From NCBI GenBank assembly GCA_033852075.1, contig JAWSVC010000015.1, forward strand, positions 62,001-126,000: 64,000 nucleotides of DNA. Direction: 5' to 3'. The notes below the pieces were generated by a model. That model saw only the letters and a program-made list of their open reading frames with translations, did no database searches and was not told where the DNA came from. Origin of the DNA: QZLE01 sp033852075. Its GTDB lineage: Bacteria; Pseudomonadota; Gammaproteobacteria; QZLD01. Both the position numbers and the translations under genes were made by a program. Positions 1-8,897 of this stretch are shown piece by piece (positions within the stretch are counted from its first letter, which is position 1; each line of letters begins with the position of its first letter).

Positions 1-15
1 TTTATCATATTGGCA

Positions 16-36
16 GGGGGAATTAATAAATCCCCC
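16..36. terminator. GC-rich hairpin downstream of the AIM24-family gene
   Basis: A GGGGGA / TCCCCC inverted repeat with a 9-base AT loop lies about 35 bases beyond the stop codon of the minus-strand gene that ends at 70. It has no clear U-run on either strand, so it is only a possible terminator or 3' stabilising hairpin. Confidence 0.35.
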
Positions 37-69
37 CCGATACTAAAGCTCTACACTTTATAGTGATGA

Positions 70-858
70 TTAATCCCCATCAATTAAATCACCAATGGAC
101 CCCAATAGTGAACCTTCCCCCTTACGCTGCCCTCCAACTGATGGCGCGCTCTTAATAATCCTGTCAGCAAGCCTGGAAAATGGTAAAGACTGAATCCAAA
201 CAGTTCCAGTACCTCTAAGTGTTGCAAGAAACAATCCTTCACCACCAAAAATCATACTTTTAAGGCCTCCAGCCCTTTCAATAGAGTATTCAACACCTGG
301 GGTAAACGCAGCAAGGCATCCTGTATCAAGTTTAAGGGTTTCATTATTAAGTTCTTTCTTAACTAAGGTGCCGCAGACATGAATAAACGCCATACCATCA
401 CCTTCAAGTTTTTGCAAAATAAAACCTTCACCACCAAAGAACCCTGCACCAAATTTTTGCGTAAAAGTTACAGATACTTTTGTACCAAGAGCTGCAGCAA
501 GAAATGCATCTTTCTGACAAATAACTTCACCACCAATCTCTGCCATATTCAATGCTTCGATTTTACCGGGATATGGCGCTGCAAATGCAACCCTCTTTTT
601 TCCACCAACAGCATTGGTAAAATGAGTCATGAAAAGAGATTCGCCTGTAATAGCGCGTTTACCTGCGCTCAGCACTTTTCCAAAGAACCCTTCGTTTGCA
701 TCTGAACCATCTCCCATTTTTGCTTCAAAGGTTATTCCATCTTCCATATAATTCATGGCACCAGCTTCAGCTATTACAGTCTCGCCACCGTCGAGTTCAA
801 CCTCAACAAGCTGCATATCATCTCCAATAATTTCATAATCAACTTCATGGCAACGCAT
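70..858 (-). CDS. TIGR00266 / AIM24 family protein
   Basis: A 262-residue soluble protein of the AIM24 (TIGR00266) family. The N-terminal half shows the family pattern of a beta-rich fold with EAGAMNYMEDGI near residue 35, followed by a Gly-rich FFGKVLSAGKRAITGESLF segment. Bacterial members have no established biochemical role; the yeast homologue Aim24 is a mitochondrial inner-membrane organiser. The start is well supported: AGGAGG sits just upstream of the ATG. It is a single gene facing off the left edge, divergent from nudJ across a 219-base AT-rich gap. Family assignment is firm; function is unknown. Confidence 0.85.
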   Translation of the reverse strand: MRCHEVDYEIIGDDMQLVEVELDGGETVIAEAGAMNYMEDGITFEAKMGDGSDANEGFFGKVLSAGKRAITGESLFMTHFTNAVGGKKRVAFAAPYPGKIEALNMAEIGGEVICQKDAFLAAALGTKVSVTFTQKFGAGFFGGEGFILQKLEGDGMAFIHVCGTLVKKELNNETLKLDTGCLAAFTPGVEYSIERAGGLKSMIFGGEGLFLATLRGTGTVWIQSLPFSRLADRIIKSAPSVGGQRKGEGSLLGSIGDLIDGD

Positions 859-1077
859 ATCAAAATCCTCCTAATTTGATCCAAATAGTTAAGTCAAGAA
901 TATATCAAGTGTATGGGATGATTCAAAACAATTCTATCTTTATGAAAATTTAGGTTTTTTAATGTAAAACACTATTTTTTATATGCGATAACAAATCTTT
1001 TTAAAATAAACGGTTTAGAATCAAAGCAATCCGATATATCATATAGCTCTTTTTAGTATTATTTTTTGGACGTAAAT

Positions 1078-1533
1078 ATGAAATGTGAAACATGGAAGCC
1101 ACATGTAACAGTGGCATCTATTGTTGAAAAGGATAACCGCTTTTTATGCGTTAAAGAGCTCATTGATGGGAAGGAAGTTATTAATCAGCCTGCAGGACAC
1201 CTTGATCCCAACGAAACATTATTCGACGCGGTTATAAGAGAAACTCAAGAAGAAACCGGATACACAGTTGAACCGGAGTACCTTGTTGGTATTTATCAGT
1301 GGAAACACCCAACAAAAGATAAGACATTTTTGCGCTTTGTTTTTTCGGCATCAATATCAGATCATAATCCGGATCAAGAACTTGATACAGGTATTTTAGA
1401 AGCACTATGGCACTCAGAAGAGGAGCTTAATGGTGATAACATCAGCATTCGCAGCCCAATGGTTCTTCAAGCAATAAATGACTATAAGCAAGGTAAAAAA
1501 TACCCAGTTAATTTAGTACAGCATCTTATCTAA
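1078..1533 (+). CDS. nudJ: Nudix hydrolase NudJ
   Basis: A small cytoplasmic Nudix phosphatase of the NudJ type. E. coli NudJ acts on thiamine precursor HMP-PP and on nucleoside di- and triphosphates. The protein opens with KPHVTVASIV, as NudJ does, and carries the Nudix box starting at GHLDPNE and running through RETQEETGY. The frame can open at a TTG at 1066, but ATG 1078 gives the family's usual N-terminus. It sits 19 bases ahead of mnmA, and nudJ-mnmA-hflD is the standard gammaproteobacterial arrangement, so cotranscription is likely. Confidence 0.88.
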   Translation: MKCETWKPHVTVASIVEKDNRFLCVKELIDGKEVINQPAGHLDPNETLFDAVIRETQEETGYTVEPEYLVGIYQWKHPTKDKTFLRFVFSASISDHNPDQELDTGILEALWHSEEELNGDNISIRSPMVLQAINDYKQGKKYPVNLVQHLI

Positions 1534-1552
1534 CAACAAAAGCATTTAATCT

Positions 1553-2680
1553 ATGAACGCTCCTGAAAACAACAAAGATATTAGAATCATTGTCGGCATG
1601 TCCGGAGGTGTTGATTCTTCAGTTGCAGCACTTTTGTTAAAAGAAGAAGGTTATGAAATTCATGGCCTTTTTATGAAAAACTGGGAAGATGACGATACCG
1701 AATCTTATTGTTCTGCCTCAGAAGACAGGCATGATGCCAAACTAGTTTGTCAGGAGCTAGAAATCCCTTTGCACAATGCAAACTTTGCTAAAGAGTATAA
1801 AGAAAATGTATTCGCCTATTTTATACGTGAATATGAAGCTGGCAGGACACCTAATCCAGATATTCTTTGTAACAGAGAAATTAAGTTTAAAAGCTTTTTA
1901 AACTATGCTGAGCGCCTTGGAGCAAAATATATCGCCACAGGGCATTATGTGCGCAAACGTGAAAATAACGATGGCAGTTTTTCCTTGCTTAAAGGACTAG
2001 ATGACAATAAAGATCAAAGCTATTTTTTGCACGCGATAAATCAATATCAACTTTCAAAATCCCTTTTCCCTGTTGGCGAATTAGACAAACCGGAAGTAAG
2101 AAAAATTGCAGAAGACAATGGCTTTGACAACTTCGATAAAAAGGATAGTACCGGCATATGTTTTATCGGAGAGCGTGATTTCAAAGAGTTCTTAAATAAA
2201 TACCTTCCAACCAAGCCAGGCAAAATGCAAACTCCAGAAGGGGAAATCCTAGGCCAGCATGACGGTTTAAGTTTTTATACATTAGGACAACGTAAAGGCC
2301 TAAAGATTGGAGGCCAAAAAAACTCTTTAGAAGAACCGTGGTACGTTGTTGCAAAGGATCTAAAAACTAATACATTAATCGTCGCTCAGGGGCATGACCA
2401 CCCTCTTCTACTCTCTCCTGGACTTGAAGCTGTTAATCTGCACTGGATTTCAGGCAAATGCCCAGATAATAAATTTATTTGCAACGCAAAAACAAGGTAT
2501 CGTCAACCTGACCAAAAATGCGAAGTTACTATCATGAAAAATGGAAAATGTCAGGTCAGATTTGAGAAAAAGCAACGAGCCGTAACCCCTGGGCAATCTG
2601 TTGTTTTTTATTTAGAAGATGAATGCCTTGGTGGTGGTATAATTGACAAGCCTTTAACAGATGTTGCATTACTAACGTAA
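1553..2680 (+). CDS. mnmA: tRNA-specific 2-thiouridylase MnmA
   Basis: It makes the 2-thio group of the wobble uridine (s2U34) in Lys, Glu and Gln tRNAs, using persulfide sulfur relayed by the Tus system and ATP to adenylate the base. The N-terminal PP-loop GMSGGVDSS lies at residues 15-23. The catalytic cysteine pair is Cys106 (NPDILCNREIKF) and Cys203 (DSTGICFIGERDF). The 375-residue length matches the family. It lies between nudJ and hflD in a conserved three-gene block on the plus strand. Confidence 0.97.
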   Translation: MNAPENNKDIRIIVGMSGGVDSSVAALLLKEEGYEIHGLFMKNWEDDDTESYCSASEDRHDAKLVCQELEIPLHNANFAKEYKENVFAYFIREYEAGRTPNPDILCNREIKFKSFLNYAERLGAKYIATGHYVRKRENNDGSFSLLKGLDDNKDQSYFLHAINQYQLSKSLFPVGELDKPEVRKIAEDNGFDNFDKKDSTGICFIGERDFKEFLNKYLPTKPGKMQTPEGEILGQHDGLSFYTLGQRKGLKIGGQKNSLEEPWYVVAKDLKTNTLIVAQGHDHPLLLSPGLEAVNLHWISGKCPDNKFICNAKTRYRQPDQKCEVTIMKNGKCQVRFEKKQRAVTPGQSVVFYLEDECLGGGIIDKPLTDVALLT

Positions 2681-2710
2681 AAATATAAGTACAAGGAAGA
2701 TTTAATAAAA

Positions 2711-3325
2711 ATGGCAAATTGTATAGAAGATCAAACCATTGCTCTTGCAGGGGTAGTTAAGCCCTTGCTTCTTATTTCAAAATTAGCTGATGCTTATCAG
2801 ATTGATATTATGGAAATAGAGTCTTGCATCAAATCTATTTTTGCAACAAATCCAAAAAATACAATCGAAGTATATGGAACTGTAGACAATTTATACGAAG
2901 GTCTTAGATTGATAGCCGAAGATGGGCTAAAAAAAGCAGACCCTGTATTTATAAGACATTTTCTTACAGTACTACAATTGGAAAGCAAGGTATCAAAAAA
3001 CAAAGAACTTCTTAATACCCTGGCTACTGGTATCGATAAGGCAAAAAACCAAGCGGATTATTTCGAAATCACCCATGAAAATGTACTTGCTAATCTTGCA
3101 GGGCTATATCTAAATACCATCAGCAAACTTACACCAAGAATTCTGATCCAAGGTGATGAACAAACATTAAAAAACCCAAAAAATGTGGATATTATCCGCA
3201 CACTGCTTCTTTCTGCTATTCGTTCTGCTGTACTATGGCGTCAAAACGGCGGTAATAAGCTAAGAATTGCTTTCGGCAGAAAAAAATATATCGGAGCAGC
3301 TAAGAAGCTAATACGACTTAGCTAA
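2711..3325 (+). CDS. hflD: High-frequency lysogenization protein HflD
   Basis: A 204-residue, mostly helical, membrane-associated protein of the HflD family. In E. coli HflD binds phage lambda CII and helps its degradation; the cellular role outside phage biology is unclear. The pattern DQTIALAGVVKPLLLISKLA at the N-terminus and the C-terminal RTLLLSAIRSAVLWRQNGG are family hallmarks. It follows mnmA by 30 bases, as in most gammaproteobacteria, and is closed by the strong hairpin at 3343-3374. Confidence 0.93.
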   Translation: MANCIEDQTIALAGVVKPLLLISKLADAYQIDIMEIESCIKSIFATNPKNTIEVYGTVDNLYEGLRLIAEDGLKKADPVFIRHFLTVLQLESKVSKNKELLNTLATGIDKAKNQADYFEITHENVLANLAGLYLNTISKLTPRILIQGDEQTLKNPKNVDIIRTLLLSAIRSAVLWRQNGGNKLRIAFGRKKYIGAAKKLIRLS

Positions 3326-3342
3326 TTTTTAGTAAGCATAAT

Positions 3343-3374
3343 AACAAGAAAGCGCTTAACGGCGCTTTCTTGTT
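3343..3374. terminator. Bidirectional terminator between hflD and acnB
   Basis: A 13-bp perfect inverted repeat (AACAAGAAAGCGC and its complement) with a 6-base loop sits between the convergent genes hflD and acnB. It is followed by T-rich sequence on the plus strand and overlaps the region just beyond the acnB stop on the minus strand, so it can serve both. Confidence 0.85.
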
Positions 3375-3376
3375 AA

Positions 3377-5905
3377 TTAGACCTTATACTCATCCATCTG
3401 ACTAAAATCTAAATACTGGTATATTTTCTCAGAATTATTGTCCAGCTTCGAAGCATACTTCATATACTCTTCATAATCCGGAAGATAACCTAGTATCGCA
3501 CTAACAGCAGCAAGTTCAGCAGATCCTAAGTATACGTTTGCACCATCACCAATCCTATTTGGAAAGTTTCTGGTAGATGTTGATATACATGTCGAACCTG
3601 GAGCAATACGCGCTTGATTACCCATACAAAGAGAACAACCAGGCATTTCCATTCTAGCACCGGTCTTACCAAAGGTGCTATAAACCCCTTCTTCTATTAA
3701 TTTAAATTGATCCATTCTAGTTGCAGGCGATATCCAAAGCCTAGTAGGAACATTTTGATGTCCATATAAAATTTCAGCAGCAGCACGATAATGACCGATA
3801 TTTGTCATACATGAACCGATAAATACTTCATCAATCTTAGTAGTAGCGACTTCAGATAATGTCTTAACATCATCAGGATCATTAGGACAACAAAGCAATG
3901 GCTCTTTAATTTCACTAATATCAATCTCGACAACCTCTGTATACTCTGCATCAGCATCAGCTTCAAGTAGCTCAGGAGAATCAATCCATGCCTGCATGTC
4001 ATCTATGCGCTTTCTTATGGTGTCTGCATCCTGATACCCTTCAGATATCATCCATTTAAGCAATGATATATTAGAGTGCAAAAACTCAATAATCGGTTCT
4101 TTATTTAGTTTTATGGTACATCCAGCAGCTGAACGTTCCGCAGATGCGTCAGATAATTCAAAAGCCTGTTCAACTGACAAATCTTCTAATCCTTCAATCT
4201 CAAGGATACGGCCAGAAAACACATTCTTTTTCCCGGCTTTTTCAACTGTTAACAATCCCTTTTTTATCGCTTTATGTGGTATCGCGTTAACTAAATCTCT
4301 TAAGGTTATACCTGGCTGCATTTCACCTTTAAATCGAACTAAAACACTCTCTGGCATATCAAGTGGCATCTTCCCAAATGCTGCAGCAAAGGCAACAAGC
4401 CCTGAACCAGCCGGAAAACTAAGGCCAATTGGAAATCTGGTATGCGAGTCCCCCCCCGTTCCTACAGTATCTGGAAGAATCATTCTATTTAACCAAGAGT
4501 GAATAACACCATCGCCCGGACGCAGCGCAATACCGCCTCGCGATTGAATAAATTCCGGCATGGTTTTATGCATCTTCACATCAACAGGCTTAGGGTATGC
4601 AGCAGTATGACAAAACGATTGCATTACCAAATCTGAATTAAACTTAAGACACGCAAGCTCTTTTAGCTCATCTCTAGTCATTGGGCCTGTTGTATCTTGA
4701 GATCCAACTGTAGTCATAACAGGTTCACAGTAAGTTCCAGGGCGAATACCATCCGTACCACATGCCTTACCAACTATCTTCTGTGCAAGTGTAAAACCTC
4801 TGCCGGTTTCTTCCGCAACAGGTGCTGATCTAAATTCTGTTGATTGTTCAAGACCAAGATATTCCCGTGCCTGATTCGTAAGTGAACGTCCAACAATTAA
4901 CGGAATACGTCCACCAGCTTTAACTTCATCGATTAATACATCGGTTTTTAGTTTAAACTCAGAAACCTGCAGTCCACTAGACTCGTTAATAATTTTACCC
5001 TCGTAAGGATATATAGAAATAATATCTCCCATATTTATACTGGTCACATCGCACTCAATTGGCAGTGCACCAGCATCTTCCAGTGTATTAAAGAAAATCG
5101 GAGCGATCTTCCCACCAAGACAAAATCCGCCTGATTTTTTATTCGGAACATACGGAATATCACGACCTGTATGCCATAAAACAGAATTCGTAGCCGACTT
5201 TCTAGACGATCCCGTTCCAACAACATCTCCAACATATGCTAGTGGATATCCTTTTTGCTTAAGTTCTGCAATAGTTCCAAGAGGATTATCAATTCTACTC
5301 TTAAGCATTGCATTCGCATGTAGGGGAATATCCGGACGACTCCAAGCATCTGCAGCCGGAGACAAATCATCAGTATTAGTTTCACCATCAACTTTAAAGG
5401 CACATACAGTGACCTTTTCTTCTAATGATTCTCTTTTGGTAAACCATTCAGCAGCAGCCCATGATTCAATCACTTGCATAGCAAGTTTATTAGTACCTGC
5501 TTTTGAGGCCACTAAATCAAATGCATCAAATATCAATATTGTGCTTTTTAACGCTTCCGCAGCAACTGGAGCTAAATTTTCATCATCCAATAAATCAATT
5601 ATATATCCGACGTTGTACCCGCCAAGCATTGTTCCAAGCAGTTCTACAGCTTGTAATTTACTAATTTTTACAGAATTTTTATTACCAATCGCAATATCAT
5701 TCAAAAATCTTGCTTTAACTTCTGCCGCAGCATCTACTCCAGGAGGAACTCTATTAATTAATAAATCTTTAGCAAGTTCCTGATGTTCGACATCCGATCC
5801 ACAAAGAATTTCAATAATTCCTTTTACTTGCTCAGCATCTAGAGCTTCAGGGGGGATATTATTCTTTTCTCTTTCGAGAGCATTGTTTAAATACTGCTTA
5901 ATCAT
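3377..5905 (-). CDS. acnB: Aconitate hydratase B (bifunctional with 2-methylisocitrate dehydratase)
   Basis: This TCA-cycle enzyme isomerises citrate and isocitrate through cis-aconitate on a [4Fe-4S] cluster; AcnB also dehydrates 2-methylisocitrate. The order of domains is AcnB-type: an N-terminal HEAT-like region (about 1-160), the swivel domain (GDVVGTGSSRKSATNS, about 225-245), then the catalytic core. Cluster ligands are visible in QSFCHTAAYP and in MPGCSLCMGNQARIAPG. At 842 residues it is slightly shorter than E. coli AcnB (865) but complete. It is a single gene, divergent from the cache-domain gene at 6069. Confidence 0.97.
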   Translation of the reverse strand: MIKQYLNNALEREKNNIPPEALDAEQVKGIIEILCGSDVEHQELAKDLLINRVPPGVDAAAEVKARFLNDIAIGNKNSVKISKLQAVELLGTMLGGYNVGYIIDLLDDENLAPVAAEALKSTILIFDAFDLVASKAGTNKLAMQVIESWAAAEWFTKRESLEEKVTVCAFKVDGETNTDDLSPAADAWSRPDIPLHANAMLKSRIDNPLGTIAELKQKGYPLAYVGDVVGTGSSRKSATNSVLWHTGRDIPYVPNKKSGGFCLGGKIAPIFFNTLEDAGALPIECDVTSINMGDIISIYPYEGKIINESSGLQVSEFKLKTDVLIDEVKAGGRIPLIVGRSLTNQAREYLGLEQSTEFRSAPVAEETGRGFTLAQKIVGKACGTDGIRPGTYCEPVMTTVGSQDTTGPMTRDELKELACLKFNSDLVMQSFCHTAAYPKPVDVKMHKTMPEFIQSRGGIALRPGDGVIHSWLNRMILPDTVGTGGDSHTRFPIGLSFPAGSGLVAFAAAFGKMPLDMPESVLVRFKGEMQPGITLRDLVNAIPHKAIKKGLLTVEKAGKKNVFSGRILEIEGLEDLSVEQAFELSDASAERSAAGCTIKLNKEPIIEFLHSNISLLKWMISEGYQDADTIRKRIDDMQAWIDSPELLEADADAEYTEVVEIDISEIKEPLLCCPNDPDDVKTLSEVATTKIDEVFIGSCMTNIGHYRAAAEILYGHQNVPTRLWISPATRMDQFKLIEEGVYSTFGKTGARMEMPGCSLCMGNQARIAPGSTCISTSTRNFPNRIGDGANVYLGSAELAAVSAILGYLPDYEEYMKYASKLDNNSEKIYQYLDFSQMDEYKV

Positions 5906-5948
5906 TTTTCTTCCGGTTTGCTGATTAATTTTTTGACCAATTTTACAG

Positions 5949-5972
5949 TTTTAATAGGAATTTTAATAGGAA
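5949..5972. repeat. Two tandem 12-bp copies in the acnB upstream region
   Basis: The 12-mer TTTTAATAGGAA occurs twice without a gap, 44 bases upstream of the acnB start. It lies in the 163-base divergent promoter region shared with the cache-domain gene. It may be a regulatory site or chance AT-rich repetition. Confidence 0.5.
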
Positions 5973-6068
5973 TTACTATTTTTTTATGCTGTTTCCTATT
6001 TTTTAAGAAATTTTTACTATATTTATAAGTATCGGATTTTTTAAGCACTTAAAAAGAAGGAGTTTTGC

Positions 6069-6521
6069 ATGAGACTTTTAAAGGTACTAATAATTGCGCT
6101 ATTCGCAATTCCTACAATGGTAATGGCTGGACCAACTAAAGATGATGTAAAGAATATGGTAGATAAAACCATTCAATATATCGAAACTAATGGTCTTGAA
6201 AAGGCCAAAACTGAAATTAAAAACAAAGATGGTGAATTTATTGATGGTGAATTATACGTCTTTATTATCGATTTTGATGGGATCATGATATCTCACGGGG
6301 TTAAAGACTCTCTAGATAACAAAAATCTTATTAAATTAAGAACACCAGAAGGTAAATACTTTATTCAAGAGATGATTAAAGTCAGTAAAGAAAAAGGTGA
6401 AGGCTGGGTAGATTATAAATGGACTCACCCTCAAACAGGAAAAGTAACACCTAAATCCAGCTTTGCTAAAAGAATTGCCGGCAAAAATATGTTCGTAGGT
6501 GCCGGACTTTATACGGAATAA
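6069..6521 (+). CDS. Periplasmic single-cache-domain protein
   Basis: A 150-residue secreted protein with a signal peptide (about 1-20, ending VMA) followed by one Cache_2-type sensor domain: helix with DVKNMVDKTIQYIETNG, the GELYVFIIDFDG strand pair, ISHGVKDSLDNKNL, and the C-terminal GKNMFVGAGLY. Free-standing cache proteins of this kind bind small ligands in the periplasm; the ligand cannot be read from sequence. The start has a strong AAGGAG site. It stands alone, closed by the hairpin at 6541-6569. Confidence 0.85.
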   Translation: MRLLKVLIIALFAIPTMVMAGPTKDDVKNMVDKTIQYIETNGLEKAKTEIKNKDGEFIDGELYVFIIDFDGIMISHGVKDSLDNKNLIKLRTPEGKYFIQEMIKVSKEKGEGWVDYKWTHPQTGKVTPKSSFAKRIAGKNMFVGAGLYTE

Positions 6522-6540
6522 CTTAGATAATTCCACGCAC

Positions 6541-6569
6541 AAAAAAGCGAGCAAAATGCTCGCTTTTTT
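6541..6569. terminator. Bidirectional rho-independent terminator
   Basis: A 12-bp stem AAAAAAGCGAGC / GCTCGCTTTTTT with a 5-base loop, with T-runs on both strands. It lies between the convergent cache-domain gene and the methylthioinosine phosphorylase gene. Confidence 0.92.
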
Positions 6570-6598
6570 ATTTAATAATCAACCAATTGCTGACACAA

Positions 6599-7339
6599 CT
6601 AAACAAGAGGCATTAAATTTTGAATAACCTTTTTTACATCAGTCATACCTGCATTAAGATTTAATTGAATTTCATCCATTGTAATCTCACCTTCTACAAT
6701 ACCAGCAGCCCAATTTGCCATAACCGTAATTGCTGAATAGGCAAGTCCTAGCTCACGAGCTAGAGCAGCCTCCGGCATTCCTGTCATACCAACCATATCA
6801 CAACCATCTCTCTCTAATCGTTTAATTTCGGCAGCAGTTTCTAATCTTGGTCCCTGCGTTGCACCATAGGTCCCACCATTAAAGAAATTTATACCCGAGC
6901 TCTTTGCAGCAATTACCAGCTTATCTCTAAAATCTAATGAATAAGGATTAGTAAAATCAATATGGGTTACATGATCAAGATCTTCTTCAAAGAAAGTTTG
7001 TTTTCGACCATATGTATAATCAATAATTTGATCAGGTATAGCCAATAAACCAGGTGCAAGTTCAGAATTAATTGAGCCAACGGCAGCCACCGCCAATATA
7101 GTATCGGCACCAACGCTTTTCAAGGCCCATATATTAGCCCGATAATTAACTTTATGTGGAGGTATAGTATGTCCGTAACCATGTCTAGCAATGAAAGCAA
7201 CATCTTTTCCCGCCAATCTACCATGGGTAACTGGTCCTGAGGCCTCACCAAAAGGGGTATGCACCACTTCTTTTCTAATAATATCTAACGTCTCCAACTG
7301 GGTTAGACCTGTTCCACCAATAATTGCAATATCGGCCAT
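6599..7339 (-). CDS. S-methyl-5'-thioinosine phosphorylase (MTA/MTI phosphorylase family)
   Basis: A 246-residue purine-nucleoside phosphorylase of the MtnP superfamily. The N-terminal IIGGTGL phosphate-binding loop, RHGYGHTIPPHKVNYRANI and the substrate-site GMTGMPEAALARELGLAY are present. In Pseudomonas-type bacteria this orthologue prefers methylthioinosine, made by deamination of methylthioadenosine, and yields hypoxanthine. The gene for a hypoxanthine phosphoribosyltransferase lies immediately upstream (34 bases), which supports the inosine-specific reading over a true MTA phosphorylase. Substrate choice is inferred from context. Confidence 0.9.
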   Translation of the reverse strand: MADIAIIGGTGLTQLETLDIIRKEVVHTPFGEASGPVTHGRLAGKDVAFIARHGYGHTIPPHKVNYRANIWALKSVGADTILAVAAVGSINSELAPGLLAIPDQIIDYTYGRKQTFFEEDLDHVTHIDFTNPYSLDFRDKLVIAAKSSGINFFNGGTYGATQGPRLETAAEIKRLERDGCDMVGMTGMPEAALARELGLAYSAITVMANWAAGIVEGEITMDEIQLNLNAGMTDVKKVIQNLMPLV

Positions 7340-7373
7340 TAATAATTCCCTATCTTAAATGTGTTTCAATTTA

Positions 7374-7934
7374 TTAGTCTTCATCTGAAAGAGCATATAT
7401 TCCGGAAAGGTTTCTTAGATAACCTTTATAATCCATTCCTTCACCAAAAATATACCTATCTTCAACAGCGACACCAACAAAATCAGCTTGCATGTCCATA
7501 AAGCGCCTATCATGCTGTTTATCTACTAAAACCGCTGTTTTTACATCTGCAGCCTGACACTCTTTTGAGCAATACTCAATAATTCTAGCCAACGTATGTC
7601 CTTCATCAAGAATATCATCGATTACAAGAACAACTCTATCCTTTAGGCTGCATCTGGGTTTTACCACCCACTCGATATCTGCACCAGTAATATTGCCTCG
7701 GTAACGGGTTGCATGTATATAATCAACGGTGAATGGAAAATCCATTTTGGTCAGAAGCTTTCCCGCAGGAACCATACCTCCAACCATTACACATAAAACA
7801 ATAGGATCCTTATCACCCAGCGTTTCAGTTATTTCATTTGCCATTTTTGTAAGAGCTATATCAATATCACCCTCAGGGACGATAAGATCAGCATTTTTCT
7901 TAACTCTCAATACCTCTTCGATAGATACCGTCAC
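7374..7934 (-). CDS. hpt: Hypoxanthine-guanine phosphoribosyltransferase
   Basis: It salvages hypoxanthine and guanine to IMP and GMP with PRPP. The PRPP-binding motif VVLVIDDILDEGHTL is near residue 105, and YIHATRYRG matches the Hpt flexible loop. The open frame extends to a TTG at 7946, but GTG 7934 has a well-placed GGAG 6 bases upstream, giving a 186-residue protein of normal length. With the adjacent phosphorylase it forms a two-gene route from methylthioinosine to IMP. Confidence 0.92.
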   Translation of the reverse strand: MTVSIEEVLRVKKNADLIVPEGDIDIALTKMANEITETLGDKDPIVLCVMVGGMVPAGKLLTKMDFPFTVDYIHATRYRGNITGADIEWVVKPRCSLKDRVVLVIDDILDEGHTLARIIEYCSKECQAADVKTAVLVDKQHDRRFMDMQADFVGVAVEDRYIFGEGMDYKGYLRNLSGIYALSDED

Positions 7935-7964
7935 ATTATTCTCCAAGACAGTAGTTATACATAA

Positions 7965-8834
7965 TTAGAATCTCATTAAATCAGTAAAATTGAATATCCA
8001 TTCCGGAGTTAGTAGTTTTCCTGATGATTTTGCATGATACCACGGGCCATTCCAAAACTTAGGATTTTTTAACACATGAATTTGTTGTGCAGGCATATAA
8101 CTTTGTGCAAGCAAAAACACCCTATCGCCATCATCGTTTTCCGCAACATCAATAACAATTACAGCATGACCAGGAAAACCACCTTGAATAAATACATCTC
8201 CAGGTAAAATCCTCTTAGGATCAGTAACTTTATTTAATTCTCGGGATAAAGATGCAGAACCAGCGTATGTAAAAACAGTTTCTAAATACCTGCGAAAGTT
8301 TCTATATGAATGATCTTCTGCTGCCTTTTGAGACCATGACACTTTATTTCCTTTGATTACAGGCCGCTTACCAGAAGCCCAATCTAACCATGAAGCCTTA
8401 TCACCACTGGTAAAATTAAAATGAATCTTTTCAAAATCTGCGTTTGCAAACAGGTATTCCGCTCTTAATCGCATAACGGCATCAGCACATTGCTGGAGAT
8501 CTTTATTTCCAACATCAATATCAACAATCAAATGCTGAGCCAATTGGTTAAATTTCTTATCTCCATTATAGAGATAAACAGTATCATTATTCTGTTGAAC
8601 AGGAAGCTTTCTTAACCAAGCTCCAAAGCTGTTTTCATCTACTGAAAGCTGGTTATATCCTTCTGGAGGCTTTATAGAATCTGAAATTGTTAGAACAGAG
8701 GATTCGGCTCTTTGCCAGTTATATGTTTCCACAACCGAGCTGGAATTTTGATTTGCATTGCCAGCAAAGGTTGTTGGTATAACAGAAAATAAAAAACAAC
8801 AGAAAAATAAGATCAAATTAGTCCATTTACACAT
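7965..8834 (-). CDS. Secreted DUF4846 protein
   Basis: A 289-residue exported protein: signal peptide at about 1-24 (ends TTFAG), then a DUF4846 domain marked by PPEGYNQLSVDENSFGAWL, CADAVMRLRAEYLF and the central PGDVFIQGGFPGHAVIVID. That GHAVIVID segment resembles the catalytic region of small papain-like amidases, but I cannot see a matching cysteine, so enzymatic function is not claimed. The ATG has GAGGG close upstream. It lies between hpt and dsbC on the same strand, with a terminator separating it from dsbC. Confidence 0.82.
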   Translation of the reverse strand: MCKWTNLILFFCCFLFSVIPTTFAGNANQNSSSVVETYNWQRAESSVLTISDSIKPPEGYNQLSVDENSFGAWLRKLPVQQNNDTVYLYNGDKKFNQLAQHLIVDIDVGNKDLQQCADAVMRLRAEYLFANADFEKIHFNFTSGDKASWLDWASGKRPVIKGNKVSWSQKAAEDHSYRNFRRYLETVFTYAGSASLSRELNKVTDPKRILPGDVFIQGGFPGHAVIVIDVAENDDGDRVFLLAQSYMPAQQIHVLKNPKFWNGPWYHAKSSGKLLTPEWIFNFTDLMRF

Positions 8835-8842
8835 AATTCCCT

Positions 8843-8882
8843 CAAAAAAAAGCTGCCAATGCCTAACTAAGACAATGGCAGC
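8843..8882 (-). terminator. Rho-independent terminator after dsbC
   Basis: On the minus strand a GCTGCCA / TGGCAGC stem is followed by a run of eight T. It lies just beyond the dsbC stop and just before the DUF4846 start, so dsbC and the DUF4846 gene are probably separate transcripts. Confidence 0.88.
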
Positions 8883-8897
8883 AGTTATAATGTTCTA

